7,967 nucleotides of DNA from an uncultured Clostridia bacterium (GCA_900553555.1 USEG01000036.1:1-7967), one strand, 5' to 3'. Positions 1 to 7,566 are shown, numbered from the stretch's first letter. The notes: generated by a model not told the origin, from the letters alone. Numbers and translations are program-made.

Positions 1-1
1 A

Positions 2-3000
2 ATGGCGGGCTTTATGCCGGCGGCAGAGCATAAAACGCTGGAAGGGGACGGCGGCAATAAACTTTTGTTCTCTTACAGCGGCGGCAATAAATTATATTAC
101 CAGGAAGTAAAGGGCTGGAGCGGTGACGGAATTACCGATTTCGGCTTTATGGTGGATACGTCGTTTGCTCCCATGACGGGCACTAAAATAGGCGTAATAA
201 GACTGGACAACGACTATTACATACTGTTAAACGACAAAGTAATGGCGCATTATTACAGCGAAAGCTTTGCGGCGGGCGACTTCGGTTTTGCCAATACCGG
301 CGGAGATATAGATCTTACCTTCGATAATGTGCAGTATACGGTAAACCGCAGCATCGTCGAGGATCTCGTAGATCAAAAACAGCAGGAAATAGACCTTATA
401 GGTGACAAGCAAAGCTATCTCGGCGGTTCGTTTACCTATCCGGGCGGCACAACGTATAATTCGTTCGGCAGCGGATGGGGGCTTTCGGGCGTAAACAGCG
501 GATATATGAACGCCACCACTTATCTTTACGCCAACGGCGCCGTGGGCAATATTTATTATCAGGAAGCGGAATTCACCAAGGAAAACGGCTGGGTGGGGTT
601 GCTCGTCAACACGCTGGACTATGAGCCCCAGGCCAACCAGGGTTGGTACGGATACGGCGTTTACTGCGGAAATCGGCTGTATCTGCACGAATATGACGGT
701 TCGTGGGAGAACGGCACCAAAAAGATAGACATAAACACGGGCACGGGCAGCACGTTCAAGCTGGGTGTGGCGCGCATAAACGACTATTATTTCGTGTTTA
801 TCAACGATGCACTGGTGCTTTACGAAAGAGTGCCCGCTTACTCGACGCAGGACAGATCGCTGCTTCCCTCCGACAACGCGTCGGGTATGGGTTTGTTCCG
901 CGGCAGCAATTTCTCGGGAGAAAATAAGCGAATTACCTTTACAAACTATCGCTATACCTTTGATATAGAAGAGATAAGAAGCCTTGTGGGCGGCAGTGCT
1001 ACCGTGGAATTCGGCGACAACATGACGCTTTACCAGGCGGGCGTAGAGGTAAAAAGCGGCGATGTACTGATGCCCGGCGCCAATGTCAACGTCAACATAA
1101 ACATTCCGGAAGGCTACGTCGTGGGCAATTATTCCGTTACAAAAGACGGCAATCTGCTGGACGTGGAGATTTCCGACGGCAAACTGGTTTTTTCGCCCGA
1201 TACGACCGGCAAATACGAGATAAAAGTGGAATTCATCGAAAAAGGAACGGCCACGCTCAATCTTACCGTAGAACACGTTAGGCGCAACGTCGGCGGAACA
1301 TGGTATTCGCTTTATGACGACGCGATAGATTATTCGCAGGTCAAGGTGTCGGTTTACAACGTGACCGCGCAGACCGAATCTACCTATATGATGGAAGGCG
1401 CGGACAAGGCTATCGAGCTTGACAGCGGCTATTATATCGTGACGGTGACGTATAAAAACAACGTCTACAGAGAATATCTTTCGTTGCAGGCGGGCGCCGA
1501 CGCGCAGTATACGGGTTATGTTTCCGAGGCATATCTCGGCGGCACCATTACCATTCCCAACGACAGCGGCGTCATGACCACATACAATTCGTTTGACAAT
1601 GCCAGCGCCACCGCTGTTTCGAGCAGCGGATGGGAGCTGGTGGACGGAAGACGCGATACCATTCGCGTTACCAACTACACATACGCTTTCCAGCATCAGT
1701 TTTCCGGCACGAAATATTATGTCGAAGGCACGTTTAACACCGACGACAAGATAAATATCGGCAGCAACTTCGGAGGACTTCTGGTGGCTCACGGTCCCGG
1801 AAACCTTACGGGAGAAAGCGACAAGAAGTTCGAGGCGGCGATTTCGGGACAGAGCGTTATCGCAACGTATATTCCTGATAACTGGTCGCCGCTCAATACG
1901 TTCGTCATTGCAAATTTCGAGGATCTCGGTATTGATTACGATCCTTCGGCGGTGCGGCTGGGCGTCGTGCGCGACGGAACGCAGTATTGGTTTTTCGTAA
2001 ACGACGTCTTTGTCGGATACTATGTGTTTGACGAGATTAAAAACGAGTGCGGAGTGGGCGTAACGGCAAGTCTTGCCATCGATCTTACCATTTCCAACTT
2101 CAATTATTCGGACAATGAGCAGCTTATCGAGGCGTACAAGTCGCTGTACCCTGCGCGCGAGAACAAGGAGATAGACGTGTATCTCGTCGCCGGACAGTCC
2201 AACGCGTCGGGCTGCACAAACGTCAATCTCGATACGGCCGCCGCAGCGAATCCCAACTATCTGTACGGTTACAACAACATCTGGTACGCGGGCAACGCCG
2301 GCGCCAACTGGATGCACGAAGTAAATCTCGGACTCGCCCGCGTGGGACTGGGCGAAGACGCCGGCAAAATGGGTCCCGAAATAGGTATGGCGGAAGCGCT
2401 TTCGGCATACTACAACACGGAAAGCGGAAAGGAAGCCGCTATAATCAAATACGCGGTCGGCGGCACCAACCTTTTGGACAACGTGGGCGGGCTCAACGCC
2501 TCCGACGGCAACTGGTGTCCTCCCACTTATTTCGAAACGCACAACAAAGTGCATCCCACGCTTTCGGGCGGACTTTATACCAAGTTCTTTATCGAATTCG
2601 ACAAGCAGTGGAGCATTTTGAAGGCAATGGGCTACACTCCCGTCGTAAAGGGGCTGTACTGGATGCAGGGAGAGGCCGACAAAGGTTCGCCGTCGCAATA
2701 TCTCGAAGTGTTTGAGATGTTTGCCGCGGACATACGCAAAGACCTTACCGCCCACAGCGGACAGGATTGCTCCGAGATGCCCATATTCATAGGCGAGATT
2801 TCCCGTACGTCGGGCGACGCGAGCCCTGCGACGGTAAACACCAACAACGCGTTTATCGCAATGCAGAGGACCATTCCGGCGCACGTTAATGACACCTATG
2901 TCATCGAAAGCGGCGATCTCGATATCAACATCTGGCAGAACAATCAAAACGTCGTAGTGGGTTCGGACACCTGGCACTGGAGCTGGCAGGACGCCATCAA

Positions 3001-3052
3001 AATAGGCAACATGGTGGGCGAAAGCATTCTAAGCAACGTTTTGGGAATGTAA
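2..3052 (+). CDS. Large multi-module SASA-domain carbohydrate O-acetylesterase (5'-partial)
   Basis: The reading frame is open from the window edge, so the true N-terminus, including any signal peptide, lies upstream; residue numbers here count from base 2. The C-terminal ~290 residues (about 725-1016) form a SASA/DUF303 (CE6-like, SGNH-fold) esterase domain. It shows GQSN with nucleophile Ser733, a GGTN block, WMQGEAD (887-893), and SDTWH carrying the likely catalytic Asp989 and His992. Such enzymes remove O-acetyl groups from sialic acid or plant polysaccharides; the substrate here is unknown. In front lie three copies of a beta-rich, concanavalin/LamG-like module (ending near 112; 139-318; 511-702). 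Between copies 2 and 3 (about 332-500) are probably one or two Ig-like beta domains. No LPxTG motif or membrane anchor is seen at the C-terminus, which ends NVLGM. The protein is probably secreted and acts on extracellular glycans. The esterase call is firm; module naming and location are inferred. Confidence 0.85.
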   Translation: MAGFMPAAEHKTLEGDGGNKLLFSYSGGNKLYYQEVKGWSGDGITDFGFMVDTSFAPMTGTKIGVIRLDNDYYILLNDKVMAHYYSESFAAGDFGFANTGGDIDLTFDNVQYTVNRSIVEDLVDQKQQEIDLIGDKQSYLGGSFTYPGGTTYNSFGSGWGLSGVNSGYMNATTYLYANGAVGNIYYQEAEFTKENGWVGLLVNTLDYEPQANQGWYGYGVYCGNRLYLHEYDGSWENGTKKIDINTGTGSTFKLGVARINDYYFVFINDALVLYERVPAYSTQDRSLLPSDNASGMGLFRGSNFSGENKRITFTNYRYTFDIEEIRSLVGGSATVEFGDNMTLYQAGVEVKSGDVLMPGANVNVNINIPEGYVVGNYSVTKDGNLLDVEISDGKLVFSPDTTGKYEIKVEFIEKGTATLNLTVEHVRRNVGGTWYSLYDDAIDYSQVKVSVYNVTAQTESTYMMEGADKAIELDSGYYIVTVTYKNNVYREYLSLQAGADAQYTGYVSEAYLGGTITIPNDSGVMTTYNSFDNASATAVSSSGWELVDGRRDTIRVTNYTYAFQHQFSGTKYYVEGTFNTDDKINIGSNFGGLLVAHGPGNLTGESDKKFEAAISGQSVIATYIPDNWSPLNTFVIANFEDLGIDYDPSAVRLGVVRDGTQYWFFVNDVFVGYYVFDEIKNECGVGVTASLAIDLTISNFNYSDNEQLIEAYKSLYPARENKEIDVYLVAGQSNASGCTNVNLDTAAAANPNYLYGYNNIWYAGNAGANWMHEVNLGLARVGLGEDAGKMGPEIGMAEALSAYYNTESGKEAAIIKYAVGGTNLLDNVGGLNASDGNWCPPTYFETHNKVHPTLSGGLYTKFFIEFDKQWSILKAMGYTPVVKGLYWMQGEADKGSPSQYLEVFEMFAADIRKDLTAHSGQDCSEMPIFIGEISRTSGDASPATVNTNNAFIAMQRTIPAHVNDTYVIESGDLDINIWQNNQNVVVGSDTWHWSWQDAIKIGNMVGESILSNVLGM
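49..91 (+). repeat. In-frame 13-bp direct repeat inside the SASA gene
   Basis: The sequence CGGCGGCAATAAA occurs at 49-61 and again at 79-91, exactly 30 bp apart. It therefore repeats GGNK at a ten-codon interval in the first concanavalin-like module. It may be a small local duplication or chance in a Gly-rich loop; no function is implied. Confidence 0.5.
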
Positions 3053-3073
3053 TACCGCTAAATAAGAACAAGG

Positions 3074-3109
3074 AAAAAACAGGCGCAATAAACCGCGTCT
3101 GTTTTTTTT
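3074..3109 (+). terminator. Rho-independent terminator of the SASA gene
   Basis: The stem ACAGGCGC (3079-3086) pairs with GCGTCTGT (3095-3102) through eight pairs including one G-T wobble. The loop is 8 nt, and a run of eight T follows (3102-3109). The A-run before the stem can extend pairing with the T-run. It starts about 20 nt after the stop of the upstream gene and separates it from the guaA promoter. Confidence 0.85.
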
Positions 3110-3149
3110 GCGCCGAAACCGGGTTTTGCTTCCTTGCGGCGGCGCCCGG
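3110..3149. other. GC-rich inverted repeats between terminator and guaA promoter
   Basis: GCGCCG (3110-3115) is complementary to CGGCGC (3140-3145), and CCGGG (3119-3123) to CCCGG (3145-3149). The region lies upstream of the guaA promoter, so it is not part of the guaA leader. It could be a secondary transcript-end structure of the upstream gene or chance pairing in GC-rich DNA. Confidence 0.3.
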
Positions 3150-3160
3150 CGATAAATTTC

Positions 3161-3190
3161 TTGACAATTAAAAGGCAATGATGATATAAT
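3161..3190 (+). promoter_or_regulatory. Sigma-A promoter of guaA
   Basis: A perfect -35 TTGACA (3161-3166) and a perfect -10 TATAAT (3185-3190) are separated by 18 bp. A TGA triplet just before the -10 box gives an extended -10 (TGnTATAAT). Transcription should start near 3197, giving a leader of about 36 nt. That leader is too short for a purine riboswitch, and none is seen. Confidence 0.88.
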
Positions 3191-3232
3191 GTTTTATAGA
3201 AAAAAATAGCGCAAACACAACGGAGAGTACTC

Positions 3233-4771
3233 ATGAAAAATCAATTGGTTTTGGTAGTGGATTTCGGCGGACAATACAATCAGCTTATTGTCAGAAGAGT
3301 AAGAAATCTCGGCGTTTATGCCGAAATGGTGCCGGCGGACATAACGGCGGAAAAAATACGCGAAAAGGCGCCCATAGGCATCATCTTTACGGGCGGACCG
3401 AGCAGCGTTTTCGATAAAGACTCCCCCAAGGTCACCAAGGAGATTTACGACCTGGGAATACCGCTGCTGGGTATATGCTACGGCGTGCAGATGATAGCCT
3501 ATCAGCTGGGAGGCGAAGTGGTTCATGCCGCCGCCGAGCTGCGCGAATACGGAAAAGTCACCATAAATTACTTTAAGAGCGTGCTGTTTGACGGCGTCGA
3601 ATCGCCCAATCAATGCTGGATGAGCCACACCGACCAGGTCAAGGCGGTGCCGCAAGGCTTTACGGTTACGGCCAGTACGGCGTCCTGCCCCATAGCGGCC
3701 TACGAGAACGTCGAGCGCAAAATTTACGGAGTGCAGTTCCATCCGGAAGTCGTGCACACGATAGGCGGCAACCGCATTTTGCAAAACTTTTTATTCAAGG
3801 TTTGCGGTGCTACGGGAGACTGGAAGATGTCCGATTTCGCCGGACGTCAGATTGCAGCCATTCGCGAAAAAGTGGGCGGCGGAAAGGTGCTTTGTGCCAT
3901 GAGCGGCGGCGTGGACAGCGCGGTTGCGGCTACTCTTATACACAGCGCGGTGGGCGATAACCTTACCTGTATTTTCGTCGACCACGGTCTGCTAAGAAAA
4001 AACGAGGCGGACGAAGTTATGCGCGTTTTTAAAGAAGAGCGCGGCATGAATCTCATTAAGGTGGACGCCGGCAAATTGTTCTTAAAGCAGTTGCAGGGCG
4101 TGCGCGACCCCGAAAAAAAGCGCAAGATAATCGGCAAAGCTTTTATCGACGTTTTTGCCGAAGAGGCGAAAAAACTGGGCAAAGTAGATTTTCTCGTTCA
4201 GGGTACCATCTATCCCGACGTAATAGAATCGGGGCTGGGCAAAAGCGCGGTGATAAAAAGCCATCACAACGTGGGCGGTTTGCCGTCGGTCGTGGACTTT
4301 AAGGAAATAATCGAACCGCTCCGCAGTTTGTTTAAGGATGAAGTGCGCGCGCTGGGGCTCGAATTGGGTCTTCCCGAAAATATAGTTTACCGTCAGCCCT
4401 TCCCGGGACCCGGACTTGCGGTGCGCATAATAGGCAACATCACGCCGGCAAAAATCAAAATTTTGCAGGACGCCGACTGGATATTCCGTGAAGAAATTGC
4501 AAAGGCCGGTCTGGACAGAGAAATATGGCAGTATTTTGCCGTGCTTACGGGTATGCGTTCGGTGGGCGTCATGGGCGACGAACGCACATACGATTACACT
4601 GTTGCGCTAAGAGCGGTCACCAGCGTGGACGGCATGACCGCCGACTGGGCGTATATTCCGCACGAAGTACTGGGAAAAATATCTTCGCGCATCGTAAACG
4701 AGGTCAAACACGTCAACCGCGTAGTTTACGACATCACCAGTAAGCCCCCGGCAACCATCGAGTGGGAGTGA
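3233..4771 (+). CDS. guaA: GMP synthase (glutamine-hydrolysing)
   Basis: This enzyme catalyses the last step of GMP synthesis: XMP plus glutamine and ATP gives GMP, in the cytoplasm. At 512 residues it has the usual single-chain bacterial length. The class I glutamine amidotransferase domain (about 1-190) carries nucleophile Cys82 in GICYG and the His170/Glu172 pair in QFHPE. The ATP-pyrophosphatase domain has the P-loop SGGVDS (223-228). The C-terminal dimerisation domain includes [15 protein letters not shown] and ends with the family-typical KPPATIEWE. The start ATG at 3233 is supported by GGAGAG at 3222-3227. It is first in a likely four-gene unit, and the next gene begins 18 nt after its stop. 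All key residues are present, so it should be functional. Confidence 0.98.
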   Translation: MKNQLVLVVDFGGQYNQLIVRRVRNLGVYAEMVPADITAEKIREKAPIGIIFTGGPSSVFDKDSPKVTKEIYDLGIPLLGICYGVQMIAYQLGGEVVHAAAELREYGKVTINYFKSVLFDGVESPNQCWMSHTDQVKAVPQGFTVTASTASCPIAAYENVERKIYGVQFHPEVVHTIGGNRILQNFLFKVCGATGDWKMSDFAGRQIAAIREKVGGGKVLCAMSGGVDSAVAATLIHSAVGDNLTCIFVDHGLLRKNEADEVMRVFKEERGMNLIKVDAGKLFLKQLQGVRDPEKKRKIIGKAFIDVFAEEAKKLGKVDFLVQGTIYPDVIESGLGKSAVIKSHHNVGGLPSVVDFKEIIEPLRSLFKDEVRALGLELGLPENIVYRQPFPGPGLAVRIIGNITPAKIKILQDADWIFREEIAKAGLDREIWQYFAVLTGMRSVGVMGDERTYDYTVALRAVTSVDGMTADWAYIPHEVLGKISSRIVNEVKHVNRVVYDITSKPPATIEWE

Positions 4772-4789
4772 AAGCGAGGAGTATTGCTT

Positions 4790-5293
4790 ATGTCGCAAGG
4801 GCTTGTTTATATTCTCACAAACCCATGTCTTGACGGCTGGGTCAAAATCGGTATGACGGAAAGAAATGATATGGACAGGAGACTGTAGGAACTTAATGCG
4901 CCTCCCAATATTCCTCTGTCGTTTCGTTGTTATGCCGTATATGAAGTAGATAATCCGTCGTTAGTCGAAGAAAACATACACAACATTATCGACCAGGTAG
5001 ATGACTCGCTACACGCCCGTGAACTGTTGGAAAACGGAAGGGTGCGGAAACGGGAGTTTTTTAAGATTTCTCCGGAAAGAGCATATAGTATTTTTAAAAA
5101 CATAGCCTCTTTGAGAGGAGATCAAGATAAATTAAAGCTGTATGTGCCTACGGAGGGACAAGCTCGGGAACAGGAATTGGCAGAGTGTAGGACAAAGCGT
5201 TCAAACAATTCTTTCGCTTTGCTGGGTATCGGCGTCGGCGAAGAAATTTCTTTTCTTTATGACGAGGCCTTGATTGCTCGGTTTTATGCGTGA
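4790..5293 (+). pseudogene. Interrupted GIY-YIG nuclease-family gene (T5orf172/Mug113-like)
   Basis: Reading from ATG 4790, preceded by GAGGAG at 4776-4781, gives 32 residues and then an in-frame TAG at 4886-4888. The same frame continues for 134 residues to TGA at 5291-5293. The two parts join into one recognisable protein. VYILTN and VKIGMT represent the GIY and YIG halves, the sequence then continues past the stop with ELNAPPNIPL, and REFFKI closes the nuclease-like domain. The tail SFALLGIGVGEEISFLYDE resembles the start of the DUF4357-type C-terminal domain found in such proteins, but it stops after about 20 residues. The gene therefore has two apparent lesions: a nonsense codon and a lost C-terminus. 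Its base composition looks AT-richer than guaA, so it may be acquired DNA. Recoding of TAG or reinitiation at TTG 5027 are less likely alternatives. Function of this family is poorly defined. Confidence 0.75.
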
Positions 5294-5301
5294 CGATAGA
5301 G

Positions 5302-5309
5302 AAAGGAGG
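5302..5309 (+). promoter_or_regulatory. Ribosome binding site fixing the hydrolase start
   Basis: AAAGGAGG lies 9 nt before ATG 5319. It selects this start over an in-frame TTG at 5274, which overlaps the preceding reading frame and has no comparable site. Confidence 0.8.
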
Positions 5310-5318
5310 ACTTTATTT

Positions 5319-6272
5319 ATGTCGCCTTTGGTATTAGCGGTTGTATGCGCCGGTGCGGTATTAGTCGCAGCGGCGGTAATATTTTTCGCGCTGTCCTATG
5401 TCTGTTATGTAATGGCTTTTAGAAAAAAAAGAAAGCCTACGGACCCGCAGGACTTACCGCGTACCGAACAAAACGCGCCGTATTACGAAAAAATACGCGC
5501 GATGATACGCGACGCGCAGTCACTTCCTTACGAAGAAGTGAGCGTGCAGTCTTTCGACGGGCTTACGCTTTTCGGCAAGCTGTATATGGTGCGCCCCGGA
5601 GCGCCTATAAGATTACTTTTCCACGGATACCGCTCGGCGGGAGAACGTGATTTTTCGGGCGGCTTAAAACAAACGCTGACCGACGGGCACAACGCCCTTA
5701 TGGTCGACCAGCGGGCGCACGGAAAAAGCCGGGGCAAGACCATTGCATTTGGCGTCAACGAGCGATACGACTGCCTTAGCTGGATAAAATACATATCGGA
5801 TCGTTTCGGCAACGGTCAAAAAATAATTCTCGTCGGAGTATCCATGGGAGCGGCCACCGTTCTGATGGCGGGCGGATTGGATTTGCCGGACAACGTAGTC
5901 GGTATAATAGCCGACTGCGGATATACTTCGCCTAAGGAAATAATAAAAAAGGTTATACGCGATATGCATCTGCCTACCTGCATAACGTACTTTTTCGCAC
6001 ATTGCGGCGCGCGCATATTCGGGCGGTTCGATGTCGACGCGGCGGGCGCGGAGGAAGCGCTAAGGCATTGCCGCGTTCCGGTATTGTTTATACACGGCGA
6101 CGAAGATTATTTTGTCCCTGTGGAGATGACCAAAAAAAATTATGCCGCCTGCGCGTCGAAAAAGCAGCTGCTTATTGTGCACGGAGCGGGGCATGCGCTT
6201 AGCTATCTCGTCGACGAAAACGCATATATTGCCGCCGAACGCAAATTTATCGCAGATATACTGCCGCAATGA
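5319..6272 (+). CDS. Membrane-anchored alpha/beta hydrolase
   Basis: This is a 317-residue serine hydrolase of the alpha/beta fold (YfhR/BEM46-like group). Residues 4-33 form a hydrophobic helix followed by RKKRK, so it should be anchored in the membrane; the side on which the catalytic domain lies is not certain. Catalytic features are HGYRS (His102-Gly103, oxyanion loop), the nucleophile elbow GVSMGA with Ser175, Asp263 in HGDEDYFVP, and His292 in HGAGH, so the triad is complete. The substrate is unknown; relatives are esterases, thioesterases or peptidases. The start at 5319 is chosen for its AAAGGAGG site. The gene follows the broken GIY-YIG gene by 25 nt, and its TGA overlaps the ATG of the next gene (ATGA), suggesting translational coupling. 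Confidence 0.9.
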   Translation: MSPLVLAVVCAGAVLVAAAVIFFALSYVCYVMAFRKKRKPTDPQDLPRTEQNAPYYEKIRAMIRDAQSLPYEEVSVQSFDGLTLFGKLYMVRPGAPIRLLFHGYRSAGERDFSGGLKQTLTDGHNALMVDQRAHGKSRGKTIAFGVNERYDCLSWIKYISDRFGNGQKIILVGVSMGAATVLMAGGLDLPDNVVGIIADCGYTSPKEIIKKVIRDMHLPTCITYFFAHCGARIFGRFDVDAAGAEEALRHCRVPVLFIHGDEDYFVPVEMTKKNYAACASKKQLLIVHGAGHALSYLVDENAYIAAERKFIADILPQ

Positions 6273-6751
6273 AAACTATGGATAACAAAGAAAATGTAAT
6301 TATAAGACGCGCTGTGCCGCAAGACGAAAGCTTTTGGCTTAGTTTGGACGAACATATTTCCCGCAGCGATTTAGCGGATAAAATTTCCGCCGGGGCATGT
6401 TATGTACTGGTCGTTGCCGGCGACAATGCCGGTATTTTGCGATACGGCTTGTTTTGGGACAATGTGCCCTTTTGCAACATGCTAGTTGTGGCGCCCGGCT
6501 ATAGGGGCCGCGGCTTTGGCAGCGCCATGATGCGGCGATGGGAAAGAGACATGGCGGACTTGGGGTATTGCGCGGCGCTGACGTCTACCCGTGCCGACGA
6601 AACCGCCCGCTTTTTTTACCGGAAGCTGGGCTATCGTAAATGCGGGAGTATATGGCCTTTTTGGGAGAGCAGCCGCCCGCCCGAAGAGTTGTTTTTTGTA
6701 AAAAGCCTTCTTCCGCCGCCGCGCGGATATTTTTTAAAAAGCTTTCTTTAA
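6269..6751 (+). CDS. GNAT-family N-acetyltransferase
   Basis: This 160-residue protein has the GNAT fold, which transfers an acetyl group from acetyl-CoA to an amine. The acetyl-CoA pyrophosphate loop is RGRGFG (79-84), preceded by the beta-strand MLVVAP. The C-terminal motif ARFFYRKLGY (113-122) is typical of motif B. The acceptor (small molecule, peptide or protein) cannot be told from sequence. The start ATG 6269 overlaps the hydrolase stop by 4 nt. A second in-frame ATG at 6278 is possible, and neither has a strong Shine-Dalgarno sequence, which fits coupled translation. It is the last gene before a terminator. Co-expression with the hydrolase suggests a related role, but none can be named. 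Confidence 0.9.
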   Translation: MKTMDNKENVIIRRAVPQDESFWLSLDEHISRSDLADKISAGACYVLVVAGDNAGILRYGLFWDNVPFCNMLVVAPGYRGRGFGSAMMRRWERDMADLGYCAALTSTRADETARFFYRKLGYRKCGSIWPFWESSRPPEELFFVKSLLPPPRGYFLKSFL

Positions 6752-6781
6752 GCCGGGTGCAGTAAAGACAATCGAAATAAT

Positions 6782-6820
6782 AAAAAATAAACCGGACGTT
6801 TTGTCGCCCGGTTGTTTTTT
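6782..6820. terminator. Bidirectional intrinsic terminator between GNAT and tetR
   Basis: AACCGG (6790-6795) pairs with CCGGTT (6808-6813). After one A-C mismatch there are two more inner pairs, with a TTTTGT loop. On the plus strand a T-run follows (6815-6820). On the minus strand the A-run 6782-6787 gives a T-run. It can end both the guaA-to-GNAT transcript and the convergent tetR transcript. The plus-strand T-run overlaps the tetR stop codon. Confidence 0.85.
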
Positions 6821-7424
6821 ATTTGCCTAAAAATAAACGTGTAATGCTTTCGCACACTATATCGTACATCGCATTGTAGTCGATAAACGAATGTTTGTCA
6901 AAGACGTATTCGTGGGAAAAGGTCTGAAAAAGATTCATCGCCAGATGAACGCGTTCGCGGGCGTCGGGGATGTCTATGTTGAGTTTCGGCAGAACGGAGG
7001 CGACGCCGATGGTGATGTTTCTTTCCAATTCCAAAAACTTTGCCGCTACGTCGCCGTCGGTGGCGGTAAGCGAATGCAGCGTCTCGTGCAGCGCGGAATG
7101 TGTACGGTGTATCTCGATGGTCTTGTCCATAAGCGTTTTTACAAGCGGGGCAATGTTGACCGGCGGCGTAAGATTGTGAATTATGTTCATCACGGGAGTC
7201 GAAACTTCTTCTATATATATGTCCAAAACGCATAGCAGTATGTCCCGCTTGTCTTTAAAATAGCCGTAAACTATTCCTGTGGAAACGCCGGCGCGAGCGG
7301 CAATTTCGGGAGTGGTGCAGCTGAAAAAGCCCTTTTCCGAAAATAATTCGTAGCCGGCTTTTATTATTTTATTCTTCTTTTCTATGGCCCGTTCTTGTTG
7401 CGGTTGTCGTACTGTATTTTTCAT
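6819..7424 (-). CDS. TetR/AcrR-family transcriptional regulator
   Basis: This 201-residue one-component repressor type has an N-terminal helix-turn-helix at about residues 12-58: the helix containing IIKAGYELFSEKG, then the TTPEIAARAGVSTGIVYGYFKDK recognition segment split across two helices. The remaining helical part is the variable ligand-binding and dimer domain, so the inducer cannot be predicted. The start ATG (7422-7424) is chosen because it lies just before the HTH domain; an in-frame TTG at 7463 would overlap the promoter boxes. The gene is divergent from feoA, and the intervening DNA carries paired dyads that are candidate operators. Control of itself and of the feo operon is inferred. 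Feo systems are more often under Fur- or DtxR-type control, which makes this pairing notable. Its promoter predicts almost no leader. Confidence 0.92.
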   Translation of the reverse strand: MKNTVRQPQQERAIEKKNKIIKAGYELFSEKGFFSCTTPEIAARAGVSTGIVYGYFKDKRDILLCVLDIYIEEVSTPVMNIIHNLTPPVNIAPLVKTLMDKTIEIHRTHSALHETLHSLTATDGDVAAKFLELERNITIGVASVLPKLNIDIPDARERVHLAMNLFQTFSHEYVFDKHSFIDYNAMYDIVCESITRLFLGK

Positions 7425-7430
7425 ACCTAT

Positions 7431-7459
7431 ATTGTATAATATTTTTTCCCATATTGCAA
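7431..7459 (-). promoter_or_regulatory. Putative tetR promoter giving a leaderless mRNA
   Basis: Read on the minus strand, TTGCAA (7459-7454) is followed after 17 bp by TACAAT (7436-7431). The predicted start of transcription, 7 nt past the -10 box, falls on or within 1-2 nt of the A of the tetR ATG (7424). Only a weak AGGT lies directly before the ATG, too close to act as a Shine-Dalgarno sequence. Confidence 0.6.
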
Positions 7460-7478
7460 CCAAAATTTTTCAAAAAAC

Positions 7479-7494
7479 ATGAAAAATATTTCAT
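7479..7494. promoter_or_regulatory. Candidate operator A (ATGAAA-N4-TTTCAT)
   Basis: ATGAAA (7479-7484) and TTTCAT (7489-7494) are a perfect 6-bp inverted repeat around a 4-bp core. It lies just upstream of the feoA -35 box and upstream of the tetR -35 box. A further TTTCA half-site lies at 7468-7472. It resembles operator B and is a candidate TetR site; a metal-regulator (Fur-like) site is an alternative. Confidence 0.55.
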
Positions 7495-7501
7495 ATTTTG
7501 C

Positions 7502-7530
7502 TTGACATAGGTTTTGATAAGTGCTAATAT
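7502..7530 (+). promoter_or_regulatory. Sigma-A promoter of the feoA operon
   Basis: TTGACA (7502-7507) and TAATAT (7525-7530) are separated by exactly 17 bp, close to consensus. Transcription should begin near 7537, leaving a leader of about 42 nt that contains candidate operator B and the ribosome binding site. Confidence 0.85.
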
Positions 7531-7540
7531 ATATACGAAT

Positions 7541-7566
7541 ATGAAATAAGTTTCACATTTATGAAA
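7541..7566. promoter_or_regulatory. Candidate operator B (ATGAAA-N4-TTTCAC, plus third half-site)
   Basis: ATGAAA (7541-7546) and TTTCAC (7551-7556) form a TGAAA-N4-TTTCA dyad like operator A, followed by another TGAAA at 7562-7566. The dyad centre is at about +12 of the feoA transcript, where a bound repressor would block initiation. Its centre is 62 bp from that of operator A, near six helical turns, so both sites would face the same side of the DNA. Confidence 0.55.

Noticed and set aside
227..2977. A 916-codon open frame on the minus strand, opposite the SASA gene
   Set aside because: It is codon-aligned with the plus-strand gene, so it stays open only because that gene avoids TTA, CTA and TCA codons here. 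The translation shows no recognisable domain, while the plus strand has a full SASA catalytic set.
3197..3232. Possible purine riboswitch in the guaA leader
   Set aside because: The leader is only about 36 nt and has no stem-loop arrangement of that kind.
3194..3784. A 196-codon minus-strand frame opposite the start of guaA
   Set aside because: It is also codon-aligned antisense to guaA and crosses the guaA promoter and leader. It has no family features and is a shadow of the guaA codon usage.
5274..5318. A longer N-terminus for the alpha/beta hydrolase starting at TTG 5274
   Set aside because: It would overlap the preceding frame and place AAAGGAGG inside the coding sequence. ATG 5319, right after that site and at the start of the membrane helix, is much better.
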